Below are positions 50,201-59,322 of a stretch of 64,000 nucleotides of DNA, one piece after another. The position numbers were made by a program, and so were the translations under genes. Every line of letters starts with the position of its first letter. Position 1 is the first letter of the stretch. This stretch comes from CBDFKJ01 sp965248805 (GTDB lineage Bacteria > Pseudomonadota > Alphaproteobacteria > UBA6615), in the NCBI GenBank assembly GCA_965248805.1, contig CBDFKJ010000007.1, forward strand, positions 186,001-250,000, given 5' to 3'. Under the pieces are notes generated by a model, which searched no databases, had not been told where the DNA came from, and was given only the letters and a program-made list of their open reading frames with translations.

Positions 50201-53200
50201 AGGGAGTCGTTCACCGCCCGCACCGCAAAGCTGTATTCGGTACCGTTGATCAATTCGGTACCGTTGATCAGCTCGTCGACGATGTGGCTGACGGTGTTCG
50301 CGACGTTGTCGATGATCAGGTCGCTGTCGCTGATCGTATCGTAGTCGCCGTTGTCGATGCGCACCTGGTAGCCGCTGATGTTGTCGTTGCCCGGGTTGTC
50401 CCAGCGCAGCGTCACCTGCCCGTCGCCGACCTCCGCACCGAGATTCGTCGGCGCCGTAAACAGCGGTGTCGCACTCACCAGAACCGACGACTCTCCGTTC
50501 TCCGCACGCACCGCGAAGCTGTATCCGGTGCCGCCGGTCAGGCCGTCGACGATATGGCTGGTGGTGCCGGCGCCGCTGCCGCTGATCGCGCTGTAGCTCG
50601 CCCCCCCGTCGCTGCTCACCTCGTAGCCGCTGATGTCGCTGTCGTTCGGGTTCGTCCAGCTCAGCGTCACCTGACCGTAGCCGGGTGTGGCCTGGAGGCC
50701 CGTCAGCGCCGCAAACAGCGGCGTCGCACTCACCGGGTTCGACGGCGCCCCGGTGCCCTTTTCGTTCACCGCCCGCACCGCAAAGGTGTATGTCGTGCCG
50801 TTGATCAGGCCCGTCACCGTGTGGTTGATGGTGGTGGCGCCGCTGCCTTCGATCGTGCTGTAGCTCGTCCCCCCGTCGATGCTCACATCGTAGCTGTCGA
50901 TGCTGCTGTCGTTCGGGTTGCCCCAGCTCAGCGTCACCTGACCGTCGCCGGCTGAGGCCAGCAGGTTTGTCGGCGCAACCGGAAATTCCTCATTCGTCAC
51001 CGCCAACGGCGTCGCGCTCACCGTCGCCGCCGCCCCGGTGAGGGAGTCGTTCGCCGCCCGCACCGCAAACGTGTATTCGTCGTCGTTGGTCAGGCCCGTC
51101 ACCGTGTGGCTGATGGTGTTCGTCTCGCTGTCGATGATCAGGCCGCTGCCGCCGATCGTGCTGTAGGTGCGATCTTCTTCGTTGTCGTCGATGCTGAGCT
51201 CGCTGCTCACCTGGTAGAAGCTGATGTTGTCGTTGCCCGGGTCGTCCCAGCGCAGCGTCACCTGCCCGTCGCCGACCTCCGCACCGAGATTCGTCGGCGC
51301 CGCAATCAGCGGCGTCGCCCACACCAGGGCCGACTCCCCGTTCCGCGCCCGCACCACGAAGCAGTATTTGGTGCCGCCGGTCAGGCCCGTCACCGTGTAA
51401 TCGGTCGTCTCGTCGTCGCTGCCGCTGATCACGTTGTAGTTCTTCCCCCCGTCGCTGCTCACCAGGTAGTCGCTGATGCTGCTGTTTTCCGGGTCGTCCC
51501 AACTCAGGGTCACCTGCCCGTAACCGATGGTCGCACCGAGATTCGCCGGCGCCGCAATCAGCGGCGTCGCCGTCGCCGTCGCCGGCTCTCCGGCGCCCAA
51601 TCCGTTCCGCGCCCGCACCGCAAAGGTGTACGATTTGCCGTTGATCAGGCCCGTCACCGTGTGGCTGGCGCCGCTGCCGCTGATCTCGTTGTAGTCGCCC
51701 CCGTCGGTACTCAGCTCATAGGCGCTGATGCCGCTGTTGCTCGGGTCGTCCCAGCTCAGCATCACCTGACTGTCGCCGGCTATGGCCTGCAGGCTTGTTG
51801 GCGCGGCCGGCACCGTGAGCGTCGCACTCACCAGGGCCGACGTCCCGATGAGGGAGGCGTTCCGCGCCCGCACCGCAAAGGTGTACGATGTGCCGTTGGC
51901 CAGGCCGGTGACGGTGTGTGTGGTGGTGCTCGCGGCGCTGCCGTCGATGTTGCCGAATTCGCCGCCGTCGATTTTCACCTCGTAGAAGCTGATGTTGCCG
52001 TTGCCCGGGTCGTCCCAGCGCAGCTCCACCTGCCGGTCGCCGACCGTCGCACCGAGATTCGCCGGCGCCGCAAACAGCGGCGTCGCACTGACCGGGTCCG
52101 TCGCCGACGACTTCCCGTTCAGCGCCCGCACCGCAAAGGTGTAGGCGGAGCCGCCGGTCAGGCCCGTTTTGATGTATTGCACGGTGTCGGCGGTGCCGCC
52201 GATGCCGTCGAATGCGCCGTCGTTGATGCTGAGCTCATAACTGCTGATGTTGCCGTTGCCCGGGTCGTCCCAGCTCAGCGTCACCTGCCCGTAGCCGGCT
52301 TCGGCCTCGAGGCCCGTCAGCGCCGCAAACAGCGGCGTCGTCGCCGACGCCACCACCGAATTCCCGGTGCCCCTTTCGTTCACCGCCCGCACCGCATAGG
52401 TGTATGACCTGCCGTTGGTCAGGCCCGTATCCGTGTAGCTGGTGGTGCTAGCGCCGGCGACCGACCTGAAACCCGCCCCGCCGTTTCTGCTCACCTGGTA
52501 GTAGCTGATGCTGCTGTCGCTCGGATCGTTCCAGCTCAGCTTCACCTGACGGTCGCCGGGTGAGACCTCCAGGTTGGTCGGCGCGGCCGGCAGTGCCACA
52601 GTCGTCACCGTGGGCGTCGCGCTCACCGTCGCCGCCCGCCCGTCCTTCGCTCGCACCCAGAACTCGTATTCGTCGCCGTTGGTCAGACCCGTCACCGTAT
52701 GGCTGGTGGTGCTCGCGTTGCTGCCTCCGATGTCGGCGAAGTCGCCTTCCTGCTCGTCGCCCTGCTCGTAATCGCTGCTGAACTGATAACCGTCGATGTC
52801 GGTGTTGTCCGGATTGTCCCAGCGCAGTGTCACCTGCCCGTTGCCGACCTCCGCACCGAGATTCGTCGGCGCCGCAAACCGCGGCGTCCTACTGGTCGCC
52901 TCCGACGCCGCCCCCGTTACCGAGGCGTTCACCGCCCGCAACCAGAAAATGTATACGGTGCCGTTGGTCAGGCCCGTCACCGTATGGCTGGTGGTGCTCG
53001 CGTTGCTGCTGTCGATCAGGCTGTAGGTGGGATCTTCGTCGTCGCCGTTGCTGCTGATCTCATAACCGCTGATGTTGTTGTTGCCCGGGTCCAACCAGCT
53101 CAGCGTCATCTGACGGTCGCCGGGAAAGAGCTGCAGGCCCGGCGGCTCTACAAACAGCGGCGTCGCCGTCACCAGGGCCGACGACTCCCCGTTCCTCGCC

Positions 53201-56200
53201 CGCACCGCGAAGCTGTATTCGGCGCCGCCGGTCAGGCCGTCGACGGTATGGCTGGTGGTGTTCGCGCCGCTGCGGAGGATCGGCCTGTAGCTCGTCCCCC
53301 CGTCGCTGCTCACCTGGTAGCGGTTGATGTCGACGTTGTCCGGGTCCGTCCAGCTCAGCGTCACTTTGCCGTAGCCGGCTGAGGCCTGGAGGCCCGTCGG
53401 CGCCGCAATCAGCGGCGTCGCCGTCGCCGTCGCCGGCTCTCCGGTGCCCACTTCGTTCCGCGCCCGCACCTTAAAGGTGTATGACGTGCCGTTGGTCAGG
53501 CCCGTCACCGTGTGGCTGGTGGTGGCGGTACAGCTGTCGTCGATCAGGCTGTAGCTCGCGCCGCCATCGCTGCTCACCTCGTAGCCGCTGATGCTGGTGT
53601 TGCACGGGTCCGTCCAGCTCAGCGTCACCTGACCGTCGCCGGCTGAGGCCTCCAGGTTTGTCGGCGCATCCGGCAATTCCTCAGTCGTCACCGTGGGCGT
53701 CGCGTTCACCGTCGCCGCCGCGCCGGTGAGGGAGTCGTTCGCCGCCCGCACCGCCCGCACCGCGAACGTGTATCCGTCGCCGTCGTTGGTCAGACCCGTC
53801 ACCGTGTGGCTGATGGTGGTCGCGTCGCTCTCGTCGATGTCTTCGAATGCGCCGTCGTCTCTCCTCACCTGATAACGGCTGATGTTGCCGTTGCCCGGGT
53901 CGTCCCAGCGCAGTTCCACCTGCCCGTCGCCGACCGTCGCACCGAGATTCGCCGGCGCCGCAAACCGCGGCATGGTAACCACCAGACTCGACGACTCCCC
54001 GTTCACCACCCGCACCGCGAAGGTGTATTGGGTGCCGCCGGTCAGGTTCTCGACGGTATGGCTGGTGGTGGTGGCGAAGTAGCCGTTCCCGTAGTCGTCG
54101 TCATAGTCGTCGCTGTCGTCGATCAGGCTGAAGCTCGCGCCGCCGTCGCTGCTCACTTCTAAGCCGCTGAAGGTGCCACGCCACAGGCTGTGCCGGGTCA
54201 TGGCCGCGTTCGTCCAGCTCAGCGTCACCTGCCCGTCAGCGGGTGAGGCCTGCAGGTTGGTCGGCGCCGTAAACAGCGGCGTCACCGCGGCCGTCCGGAC
54301 CGACGGTTTACTGTAGCCGGCGGGGTTTTCGGCCTGCAAACTGAATTCGTATTCGGTGCCGTTAATCAGGGATTGGACGGTGTAGCTGGTGTCATCGCGC
54401 GCATCTATATAATAGTAGTCCGCGCCTTCGAATCTGCTCAAACGATAGCCCCTTAGGTTTTCGTGTTTGTCGGCAGGGGGGTCCCAGCTCAGCACCACCT
54501 CGGCGTCGCCGACTGTGGTGACGGTGAGACCGGTCGGCTGCTCCGGCACCTTCCCCACCGGCTGTATGGACGATTCCGTGCTTCTAGGACTCAAACCGAA
54601 TTGGTTTTCTGTGCTCAGCGCGAGGTCGTAGGTTATGTTGTTATCCAGGCCAGACACAATTAACGTGCCAGACAGGGCGGTGTACGAGACAATTTCGGTG
54701 CTGTGGCGTACCCAGTTGCTCGCTGCGGGCAACTTTTTTTCGATCACGAAGCGGGAAATGGGGGTATCGTCGCGGGTCCAGCTCAGCTTCACCCTTTCGT
54801 GCAGGGGGGTGGCCGAGATTATGCTCGGCGCCACGGGAGGCTTCACCCCCGGATGCGCACTCGCCGTCGCCGGCGTTCCGGTGCCCCCTTCGGTCACCGC
54901 CCGCAGCGCAAAGTAGTACGTCGTCCAGTTGGTCAGACCCGTCACCTCGTGGCTCATGATGTTCCCGACGATTTTGATGTCGTTGCTACTGATGTCGCTG
55001 TAGTTCGTGCCCCCGTCGATGCTCACCTGGTAGCCGCTGATGCTGCTGTTGCCCGGGTTCGTCCAGCTCAGCGTCGCCTGCATGTTACCAGCCTCCGCCT
55101 CCAGGTTCGTCGGCGCGTCCGGCACTGCCACATTCGTCACCGCCAACGGCGTCGCGCTCACCGTGGCCGCCGCCCCGGTGACGGAGGCGTTCACCGCCCG
55201 CACCTTAAACGTGTATTCGTCGTCGTTGGTCAGGCCCGTCACCGTGTGGCTGATGGTGCTGGCGCTGCCGCTGATCTTGCTGTAGTTCGCGCCATCGTCG
55301 CTGCTGACCTCGTAGTCGCTGATGTTGTCGTTGCTCGGGTCCGGGTCGTCCCAGCTCAGCGTCACCTGCTCGTTGCCGACCGTCGCACCGAGATTCTTCG
55401 GCGCCTTAAACAGCGGCGTCTTTTTTTCCACGGCCGACCACGCGCCGGTGCCCGCTTCGTTCACCGCCCGCACGGCGAAGCTGTATGCGGTGCCGCCGGT
55501 CAGACCCCTGACGATGTGGCTGATGGTGTTCGTGTCGGTGTCGATGATCACGTTCCTGTGGTAGGCCACCCTGAAGCGGGTGCCGCCGTCGAGGCTGTAT
55601 TGGTAGCCCGTGATCGTCGTGTCGCCCGGGTCGTCCCAGATCAGCGCCACCTGCCCGCCGCCGGGCGTCGCCGTCAGCCCCGTCGTCGCGGCCGGCACTG
55701 CCACACTCGTCACCGTGGGTGTCGCCCACACAAACGCCGCCGCCCCGTTCACCGCCCGTACATACAAGTTGTAAAATTCGCCGTTGGTCAGACCCGTCAC
55801 CGTGTGGCTGATGGTGTTCGCGACGTTGTCGATGATCAGGTCGCTGTCGCTGATCGTGTCGTAGCTCCTGCGAAAGTCGCTGCGCACCTCGTAGCCGCTG
55901 ATGTTATTGTTGAGCGGGTCGTCCCAGCTCAGGGTCACCTGCCCGTCGCCGACCGCCGCACCGAGTTTCGTCGGCGCCGCAAACAGCGGCGTCGCCGTCA
56001 CCGTCGCCGGCGCGCCGGTGCCCGAAACGTTCACCGCCCGCACCGCAAAGCTGTATTCGGTGCCGTTGGTCAGACCCGTCACCGTGTGGCTGGTGGTGCT
56101 CGCGCCGCTGCCGCTGATCGCGCTGTAGCTCGTGCCCCCGTTACTGCTCACCTGGTAGCCCGTGATCGTCGTGTCGTCCGACCCGGCCCAGCTCAGCGTC

Positions 56201-57993
56201 ACCTGCTTGTCACCGGCCTCCGCCGTCAGGTCCGTCGGCGCGGCCGGCACTGCCACACTCGTCACCGCGGGCGTCGCGCTCACCATCGCCGCCACCCCGG
56301 TGACGGAATTCACCGCCCGCACCTTAAATCTGTATTCGGTGCCGTTGGTCAGACTCGTCACCTTGTGGCTGATGGTGCTGGCGCTGCCGCTGATCGTGCT
56401 GTAGTTCGCGCCATCGTCGCTGCTGACCTCGTAGTCGCTGATGTTGTCGTTGTCCGGGTCGTCCCAACCCAGCGTCACCTGCCCGTCGCCGACCGCCGCA
56501 CCGAGATTCGTCGGCGGCGCAAACAGCGGCGTCTCCGTCTTCGTCGCCGGCGCGCCGGTGCCCTTTTCGTTCACCGCCCGCACCGCAAAGCTGTATGCGG
56601 TGCCGCCGGTCAGGTTCTCGACCGTGTGGCTGATGGTGTTCGCGTCGCTGTCTTCGATCAGGCTGTAGTTCGTCCCCCCGTCGCTGCTCACCTCGTAGCC
56701 CGTGATCGTCGTGTTGCCCGGATCGACCCATCGCAGCGTCACCTGCCCGCCGCGGGGCGTCGGCTCTCCCATCGTCGGCGCGGCCGGCAATTCCTCAGTC
56801 GTCGCCGAGGGCGTCGCCGACACAAACGCCGCCGCCCCGTTCACCGCCCGTACCGCAAAGCTGTATGACGTGCCGTTGGTCAGATCCGTCACCGTGTGGC
56901 TGGTGGTGTCCTCGTCGCTGCCGCTGATCGCGCTGTAGCTCGTGCCGCCGTCGCTGCTCACCTCGTAGCTGTCGATGCTGTCGTTGCCCGGGTCGGCCCA
57001 ACGCAGCTCCACCTGCCCGTCGCCGACCGTCACACCGAGATTCCTCGGCGCCGCAAACAGCGGCGTCGCCGTCACCGTCGCCGGCGCGCCGGTGCCCGCT
57101 TCGTTCACCGCCCGCACCTTAAAGCTGTATTCGGTGCCGTTGGTCAGATTGTCGACGGTGTGGCCGATGGTGTTCGCGTCGCTGCCGCCGATCGCGCTGT
57201 AGCTCGTGCCATCGTCGCTGCTCACCTGGTAGCCCGTGATCGTCGTGTTGTCCGGATCGACCCAACTCAGCGTCACCTGCGTGTCACCGGCCTCCGCCGT
57301 CAGGTCCGTCGGCGCGGCCGGCACTGTCTCACTCGTCGCCGTGGGCGTCGCGCTCACCGTCGCCGCCGCCCCGTTCACCGCCCGCACCGCAAAGCTGTAT
57401 GACGTGCCGTTGGTCAGGTTCTCGACGGTATGGCTGGTGGTGCTGGCGCCGCTGCCGCTGATCTTGCTGTAGCTCGTCCCCCCGTTGCTGCTCACCTGGT
57501 AGCGGCTGATGCTGCTGTTGTCCGGATCGTCCCAACCCAGCGTCACCTGCCCGTCGCCGACCTCCGCACCGAGATTCTTCGGCGCCGCAATCAGCGGCGT
57601 CTCATTTACCGCGGCCGACGCCGCGCCGGTGCCCGCTTCGTTCACCGCCCGCACCTTAAAGCTGTATTCGGTGCCGTTGGTCAGATAGTCGACGGTGTGG
57701 CTGATGGTGTTCGCGTCGCTGCCGCCGATCACGCTGTAGCTCGTGCCATCGTCGCTGCTCGCCTGGTAGCCCGTGATCGTCGTGTCGCCCGGGTCGTCCC
57801 AGCTCAGCGTCACCTGTCCGTCACCGGGCGTCGCCGTCAGCCCCTCCGGCGCATTCGGCACCGACTCGGCGTGGACGGCCAGCGGAACGATCAGGAGAGC
57901 TGCCACGACAGCGACGAGGAACCGGGTGAAGCGGAAAACGGGAGTTCCGCTCCTGGGCCGGGGATTCATGCGTTCGCTCGGCGGGTCATTCAT
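47263..57993 (-). CDS. Giant surface protein B: 32 Fn3 domains, Calx-beta-like segment, outer-membrane barrel
   Basis: 3576 aa. ATG 57993 overlaps the previous frame's stop; ATG 57969 (MNPRPRSGTPVFRF) is an alternative, and neither has a strong ribosome site. The signal peptide is FLVAVVAALLIVPLAVHA. Then come 32 Fn3 domains (VTLSWDDPGDTTITGYQ, TVTGLTNGTxYTFAVRAVN), with unit 12-13 the most diverged. A Calx-beta-like segment (VSFDAAAYNADEGSGPVEV) leads to the same barrel as gene A (GPVVWGRGERQALESTDSDF to HGVMLRLQASW). Three-domain units are duplicated with a period of 837 bp near 49.9-50.9 kb. A predicted outer-membrane, surface-exposed adhesin or matrix protein. Confidence 0.85.
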   Translation of the reverse strand: MNDPPSERMNPRPRSGTPVFRFTRFLVAVVAALLIVPLAVHAESVPNAPEGLTATPGDGQVTLSWDDPGDTTITGYQASSDDGTSYSVIGGSDANTISHTVDYLTNGTEYSFKVRAVNEAGTGAASAAVNETPLIAAPKNLGAEVGDGQVTLGWDDPDNSSISRYQVSSNGGTSYSKISGSGASTTSHTVENLTNGTSYSFAVRAVNGAAATVSATPTATSETVPAAPTDLTAEAGDTQVTLSWVDPDNTTITGYQVSSDDGTSYSAIGGSDANTIGHTVDNLTNGTEYSFKVRAVNEAGTGAPATVTATPLFAAPRNLGVTVGDGQVELRWADPGNDSIDSYEVSSDGGTSYSAISGSDEDTTSHTVTDLTNGTSYSFAVRAVNGAAAFVSATPSATTEELPAAPTMGEPTPRGGQVTLRWVDPGNTTITGYEVSSDGGTNYSLIEDSDANTISHTVENLTGGTAYSFAVRAVNEKGTGAPATKTETPLFAPPTNLGAAVGDGQVTLGWDDPDNDNISDYEVSSDDGANYSTISGSASTISHKVTSLTNGTEYRFKVRAVNSVTGVAAMVSATPAVTSVAVPAAPTDLTAEAGDKQVTLSWAGSDDTTITGYQVSSNGGTSYSAISGSGASTTSHTVTGLTNGTEYSFAVRAVNVSGTGAPATVTATPLFAAPTKLGAAVGDGQVTLSWDDPLNNNISGYEVRSDFRRSYDTISDSDLIIDNVANTISHTVTGLTNGEFYNLYVRAVNGAAAFVWATPTVTSVAVPAATTGLTATPGGGQVALIWDDPGDTTITGYQYSLDGGTRFRVAYHRNVIIDTDTNTISHIVRGLTGGTAYSFAVRAVNEAGTGAWSAVEKKTPLFKAPKNLGATVGNEQVTLSWDDPDPSNDNISDYEVSSDDGANYSKISGSASTISHTVTGLTNDDEYTFKVRAVNASVTGAAATVSATPLAVTNVAVPDAPTNLEAEAGNMQATLSWTNPGNSSISGYQVSIDGGTNYSDISSNDIKIVGNIMSHEVTGLTNWTTYYFALRAVTEGGTGTPATASAHPGVKPPVAPSIISATPLHERVKLSWTRDDTPISRFVIEKKLPAASNWVRHSTEIVSYTALSGTLIVSGLDNNITYDLALSTENQFGLSPRSTESSIQPVGKVPEQPTGLTVTTVGDAEVVLSWDPPADKHENLRGYRLSRFEGADYYYIDARDDTSYTVQSLINGTEYEFSLQAENPAGYSKPSVRTAAVTPLFTAPTNLQASPADGQVTLSWTNAAMTRHSLWRGTFSGLEVSSDGGASFSLIDDSDDYDDDYGNGYFATTTSHTVENLTGGTQYTFAVRVVNGESSSLVVTMPRFAAPANLGATVGDGQVELRWDDPGNGNISRYQVRRDDGAFEDIDESDATTISHTVTGLTNDGDGYTFAVRAVRAANDSLTGAAATVNATPTVTTEELPDAPTNLEASAGDGQVTLSWTDPCNTSISGYEVSSDGGASYSLIDDSCTATTSHTVTGLTNGTSYTFKVRARNEVGTGEPATATATPLIAAPTGLQASAGYGKVTLSWTDPDNVDINRYQVSSDGGTSYRPILRSGANTTSHTVDGLTGGAEYSFAVRARNGESSALVTATPLFVEPPGLQLFPGDRQMTLSWLDPGNNNISGYEISSNGDDEDPTYSLIDSSNASTTSHTVTGLTNGTVYIFWLRAVNASVTGAASEATSRTPRFAAPTNLGAEVGNGQVTLRWDNPDNTDIDGYQFSSDYEQGDEQEGDFADIGGSNASTTSHTVTGLTNGDEYEFWVRAKDGRAATVSATPTVTTVALPAAPTNLEVSPGDRQVKLSWNDPSDSSISYYQVSRNGGAGFRSVAGASTTSYTDTGLTNGRSYTYAVRAVNERGTGNSVVASATTPLFAALTGLEAEAGYGQVTLSWDDPGNGNISSYELSINDGAFDGIGGTADTVQYIKTGLTGGSAYTFAVRALNGKSSATDPVSATPLFAAPANLGATVGDRQVELRWDDPGNGNISFYEVKIDGGEFGNIDGSAASTTTHTVTGLANGTSYTFAVRARNASLIGTSALVSATLTVPAAPTSLQAIAGDSQVMLSWDDPSNSGISAYELSTDGGDYNEISGSGASHTVTGLINGKSYTFAVRARNGLGAGEPATATATPLIAAPANLGATIGYGQVTLSWDDPENSSISDYLVSSDGGKNYNVISGSDDETTDYTVTGLTGGTKYCFVVRARNGESALVWATPLIAAPTNLGAEVGDGQVTLRWDDPGNDNISFYQVSSELSIDDNEEDRTYSTIGGSGLIIDSETNTISHTVTGLTNDDEYTFAVRAANDSLTGAAATVSATPLAVTNEEFPVAPTNLLASAGDGQVTLSWGNPNDSSIDSYDVSIDGGTSYSTIEGSGATTINHTVTGLINGTTYTFAVRAVNEKGTGAPSNPVSATPLFAALTGLQATPGYGQVTLSWTNPNDSDISGYEVSSDGGASYSAISGSGAGTTSHIVDGLTGGTGYSFAVRAENGESSVLVSATPLFTAPTNLGAEVGDGQVTLRWDNPGNDNISGYQVRIDNGDYDTISDSDLIIDNVANTVSHIVDELINGTELINGTEYSFAVRAVNDSLTGAAATVDATPSATTEELPNRPTNLLASAGDGQVTLSWTDPGNSSIDSYDVSIDGGTSYSTIEGSGATTISHTVTGLTNGTTYTFAVRAVNEKGTGAPSNPVSATPLFAALTGLQATPGYGQVTLSWDDPGNDDISGYEVSSDGGTNYSEISDSGPIIDTDTNTMSHTVENLTGGTGYSFAVRAENGESSVLVSATPLFTAPTGLTATAGDGQVTLGWADPNNDNISHYQLSIDSGDFGDIGGDATTISHTVTDLTNGTTYSFAVRAVNGAASDPVSAIPMFAAPTNFLAFPNSGQVDLEWDTNDKVTDYMVDTKVTGTDVIYASSPISASSDLKTTATILALTNGTEYTFRVAAVQNSLEISEPSHVSATPVDDEQMELEVSFDAAAYNADEGSGPVEVKVTLSPPAAEPLEIPITATPQGRTVAEDYEVVGLDDEGKLTFEMDDTTRSFTIKATEQAEQDDNFHNVRVALGFGDLPEGVTEGEPATATVTIIDAGGVVVRARFQRLNDEILSKHALILADGTHRALGERMDDPCGEQAAAYTLAGASTLYHTLRSNAQAIEDGTLTLGDVLAGSSFRLPLAAVNDGTMGGGPVVWGRGERQALESTDSDFAWDGTVLTGQLGIDGCLREDLLAGLALSRSIGEFDYTDGTGPAPVGGDYGSRMTSVHPYLGWWSPQGLTLWATVGYGRGEIEIEDEQVRDGDPDYPVRRSDTTLKTAAAGASGPLMTDESLIAGGTTTLMLKGEASVARVEVAGAGNDDLIDKQTVNARRLRLALEGSHEQALAWGSSLTPSLELGLRHDGGDGLTGGGVEIGGGLRYRDPATGLTIEGSGRVLTGQDEYREWGLGGSVRLDPAAGGRGLSFSLSPAWGDTARGVERLWDGDVAELATDDTAANDNVPQMRLDGELGYGFGTFGGRGLLTPYGGFALADEGSRRYRIGIRFEIAPAFDLSFEGARREPANDAAVEHGVMLRLQASW
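49861..51530 (-). repeat. 837-bp tandem repeat inside giant gene B
   Basis: The block starting GCCCGTCAGCGCCGCAAACA at 49861 recurs at 50698 with only scattered changes, a period of 837 bp or 279 codons, i.e. three Fn3 domains. This is a recent in-frame duplication. Copy number may vary between isolates and could be mis-assembled from short reads. Confidence 0.75.
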
Positions 57994-59270
57994 CTCAGAA
58001 CCCGCTTCAGAATAGGCACGGCACGCTCACCTGAGTGGCCGGCATGGGGTTCCTGGCCAACGGCCCAACGTCCACCGCATCCGTCCCGGGCTCCCGGCCC
58101 ATCGCCTGCGCGAAGCGCCGGGAGCGCGCGGCGTTCACGAGCCGGCACCAACCTCCCGGCCGGCGCTTCCTCGAACGCCCAGGCTGCAGATCGGCCCATG
58201 CTCGAGGCAGAAGCAGTGGCCGCGGTGATGATCTCGTGCGGGGTCAGCACCTCGGAGCGGACCAGGAACTCGCGCGACTGATCCTCTTGGGTGGCGCCCA
58301 GGAGGTCGGTTCCCAAGCCCATGTGCACGCCGGCCTCCTTGCAGATCTCGATCGAGCGTAGCCCGGCATCGAGCACCGACTTGAGCTTTTGCATGCTGAC
58401 ATCGGGCAGCCCAAGCTCGGCGCCACGGCGGTCCATCGCATCGTAGGTGGCGAGCGTCGGCACCATGAACACGCCGCGCTCGGCCATCAGCGCCGCGGTC
58501 TCGGCATCGAATAAGTTGCCGTGCTCGACCGTGCGCGCGCCACAGTTGACGGCGTGCCGGATCGCGTCGGGGGTACAGGCGTGCGCGAACACGTAGGTGT
58601 GCCAGGACTCGGCCTCTTCGACGATGGCGCGAAGCTCCTCGGGCGAATACTGGGTGTTGTCGAAGGGATCGTTGGGCGAGGCGACGCCACCCGATACCAT
58701 GACCTTGATCTGATCGGCGCCCTTTCTCAGCTCCTCGCGCGCCGCCTTGCGCACTTCGGGCACCCCGTCGGCGATCGTGGTGTTGTAGACCAGGGCGTTG
58801 GCGCACGCGCAGGGCTCGACCGTCGCCTGGGTGCGCCGCCGGAAATCGCCGTGCCCCCCGGTCTGGCTGAGCGCTCGGCCCGAGATGAACATGCGCGGTC
58901 CCGCCAGCAGTCCGTCCTCGACCGCCTTCTTCAGACCCCAGTCGGCGCCGGCGGCGTCGCGGATGGTGGTGAACCCGCGGTCGAGCATGCCGCGCATGAC
59001 CTGCGCGGCTTCGGCCGTCATCAGCGTGGCCGGCTTCGCCTCTAAGCGCGAGAGGTCCATCTCGGTGAGGATGACGTGGCAGTGGCAGTCGATGAGCCCC
59101 GGCATCAAGGTGCGCTCACCGACGTCGAACTCGATCGCGCCCCGGCTGACGATCCGCCGGTCCGAGACCTCGCGAATGCGGTCCCCCTCGACCAATACGT
59201 CGCAGCCCTCGCGCGGTTCCGGATCACCGGCATCCACCACGTTGGCGTTGCGAAACAGGATCTGGTCCAT
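57990..59270 (-). CDS. Metal-dependent amidohydrolase with abnormal C-terminus
   Basis: 426 aa from ATG 59270 (MDQILFRNANVVDAGDPEPR). The amidohydrolase_1 site is complete: HxH in LIDCHCHVILTE, Lys in QIKVMVSGGVASP, His in FAHACTPDA, His in VEHGNLFD and Asp in GLGTDLLG. The fold resembles imidazolonepropionase/Xaa-Pro dipeptidase-like amidohydrolases. After about residue 365 (TAATASASSMGRS) the expected end is replaced by Arg/Ala-rich text (EEAPAGRLVPARERRALPAL), and other frames there look more coding-like. So the 3' end is probably frameshifted or replaced. Substrate unknown. Confidence 0.8.
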   Translation of the reverse strand: MDQILFRNANVVDAGDPEPREGCDVLVEGDRIREVSDRRIVSRGAIEFDVGERTLMPGLIDCHCHVILTEMDLSRLEAKPATLMTAEAAQVMRGMLDRGFTTIRDAAGADWGLKKAVEDGLLAGPRMFISGRALSQTGGHGDFRRRTQATVEPCACANALVYNTTIADGVPEVRKAAREELRKGADQIKVMVSGGVASPNDPFDNTQYSPEELRAIVEEAESWHTYVFAHACTPDAIRHAVNCGARTVEHGNLFDAETAALMAERGVFMVPTLATYDAMDRRGAELGLPDVSMQKLKSVLDAGLRSIEICKEAGVHMGLGTDLLGATQEDQSREFLVRSEVLTPHEIITAATASASSMGRSAAWAFEEAPAGRLVPARERRALPALRAGDGPGARDGCGGRWAVGQEPHAGHSGERAVPILKRVLR

Positions 59271-59322
59271 CCGCCCTAATTCCTCCCCGACATACTTGCC
59301 GCCGATCCTACCACGGCGCTGC

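Noticed and set aside
54703..56868. Plus-strand frames of up to 721 codons within giant gene B
   Set aside because: Also periodic antisense shadows of Fn3 repeats; no signal, domain or ribosome site.
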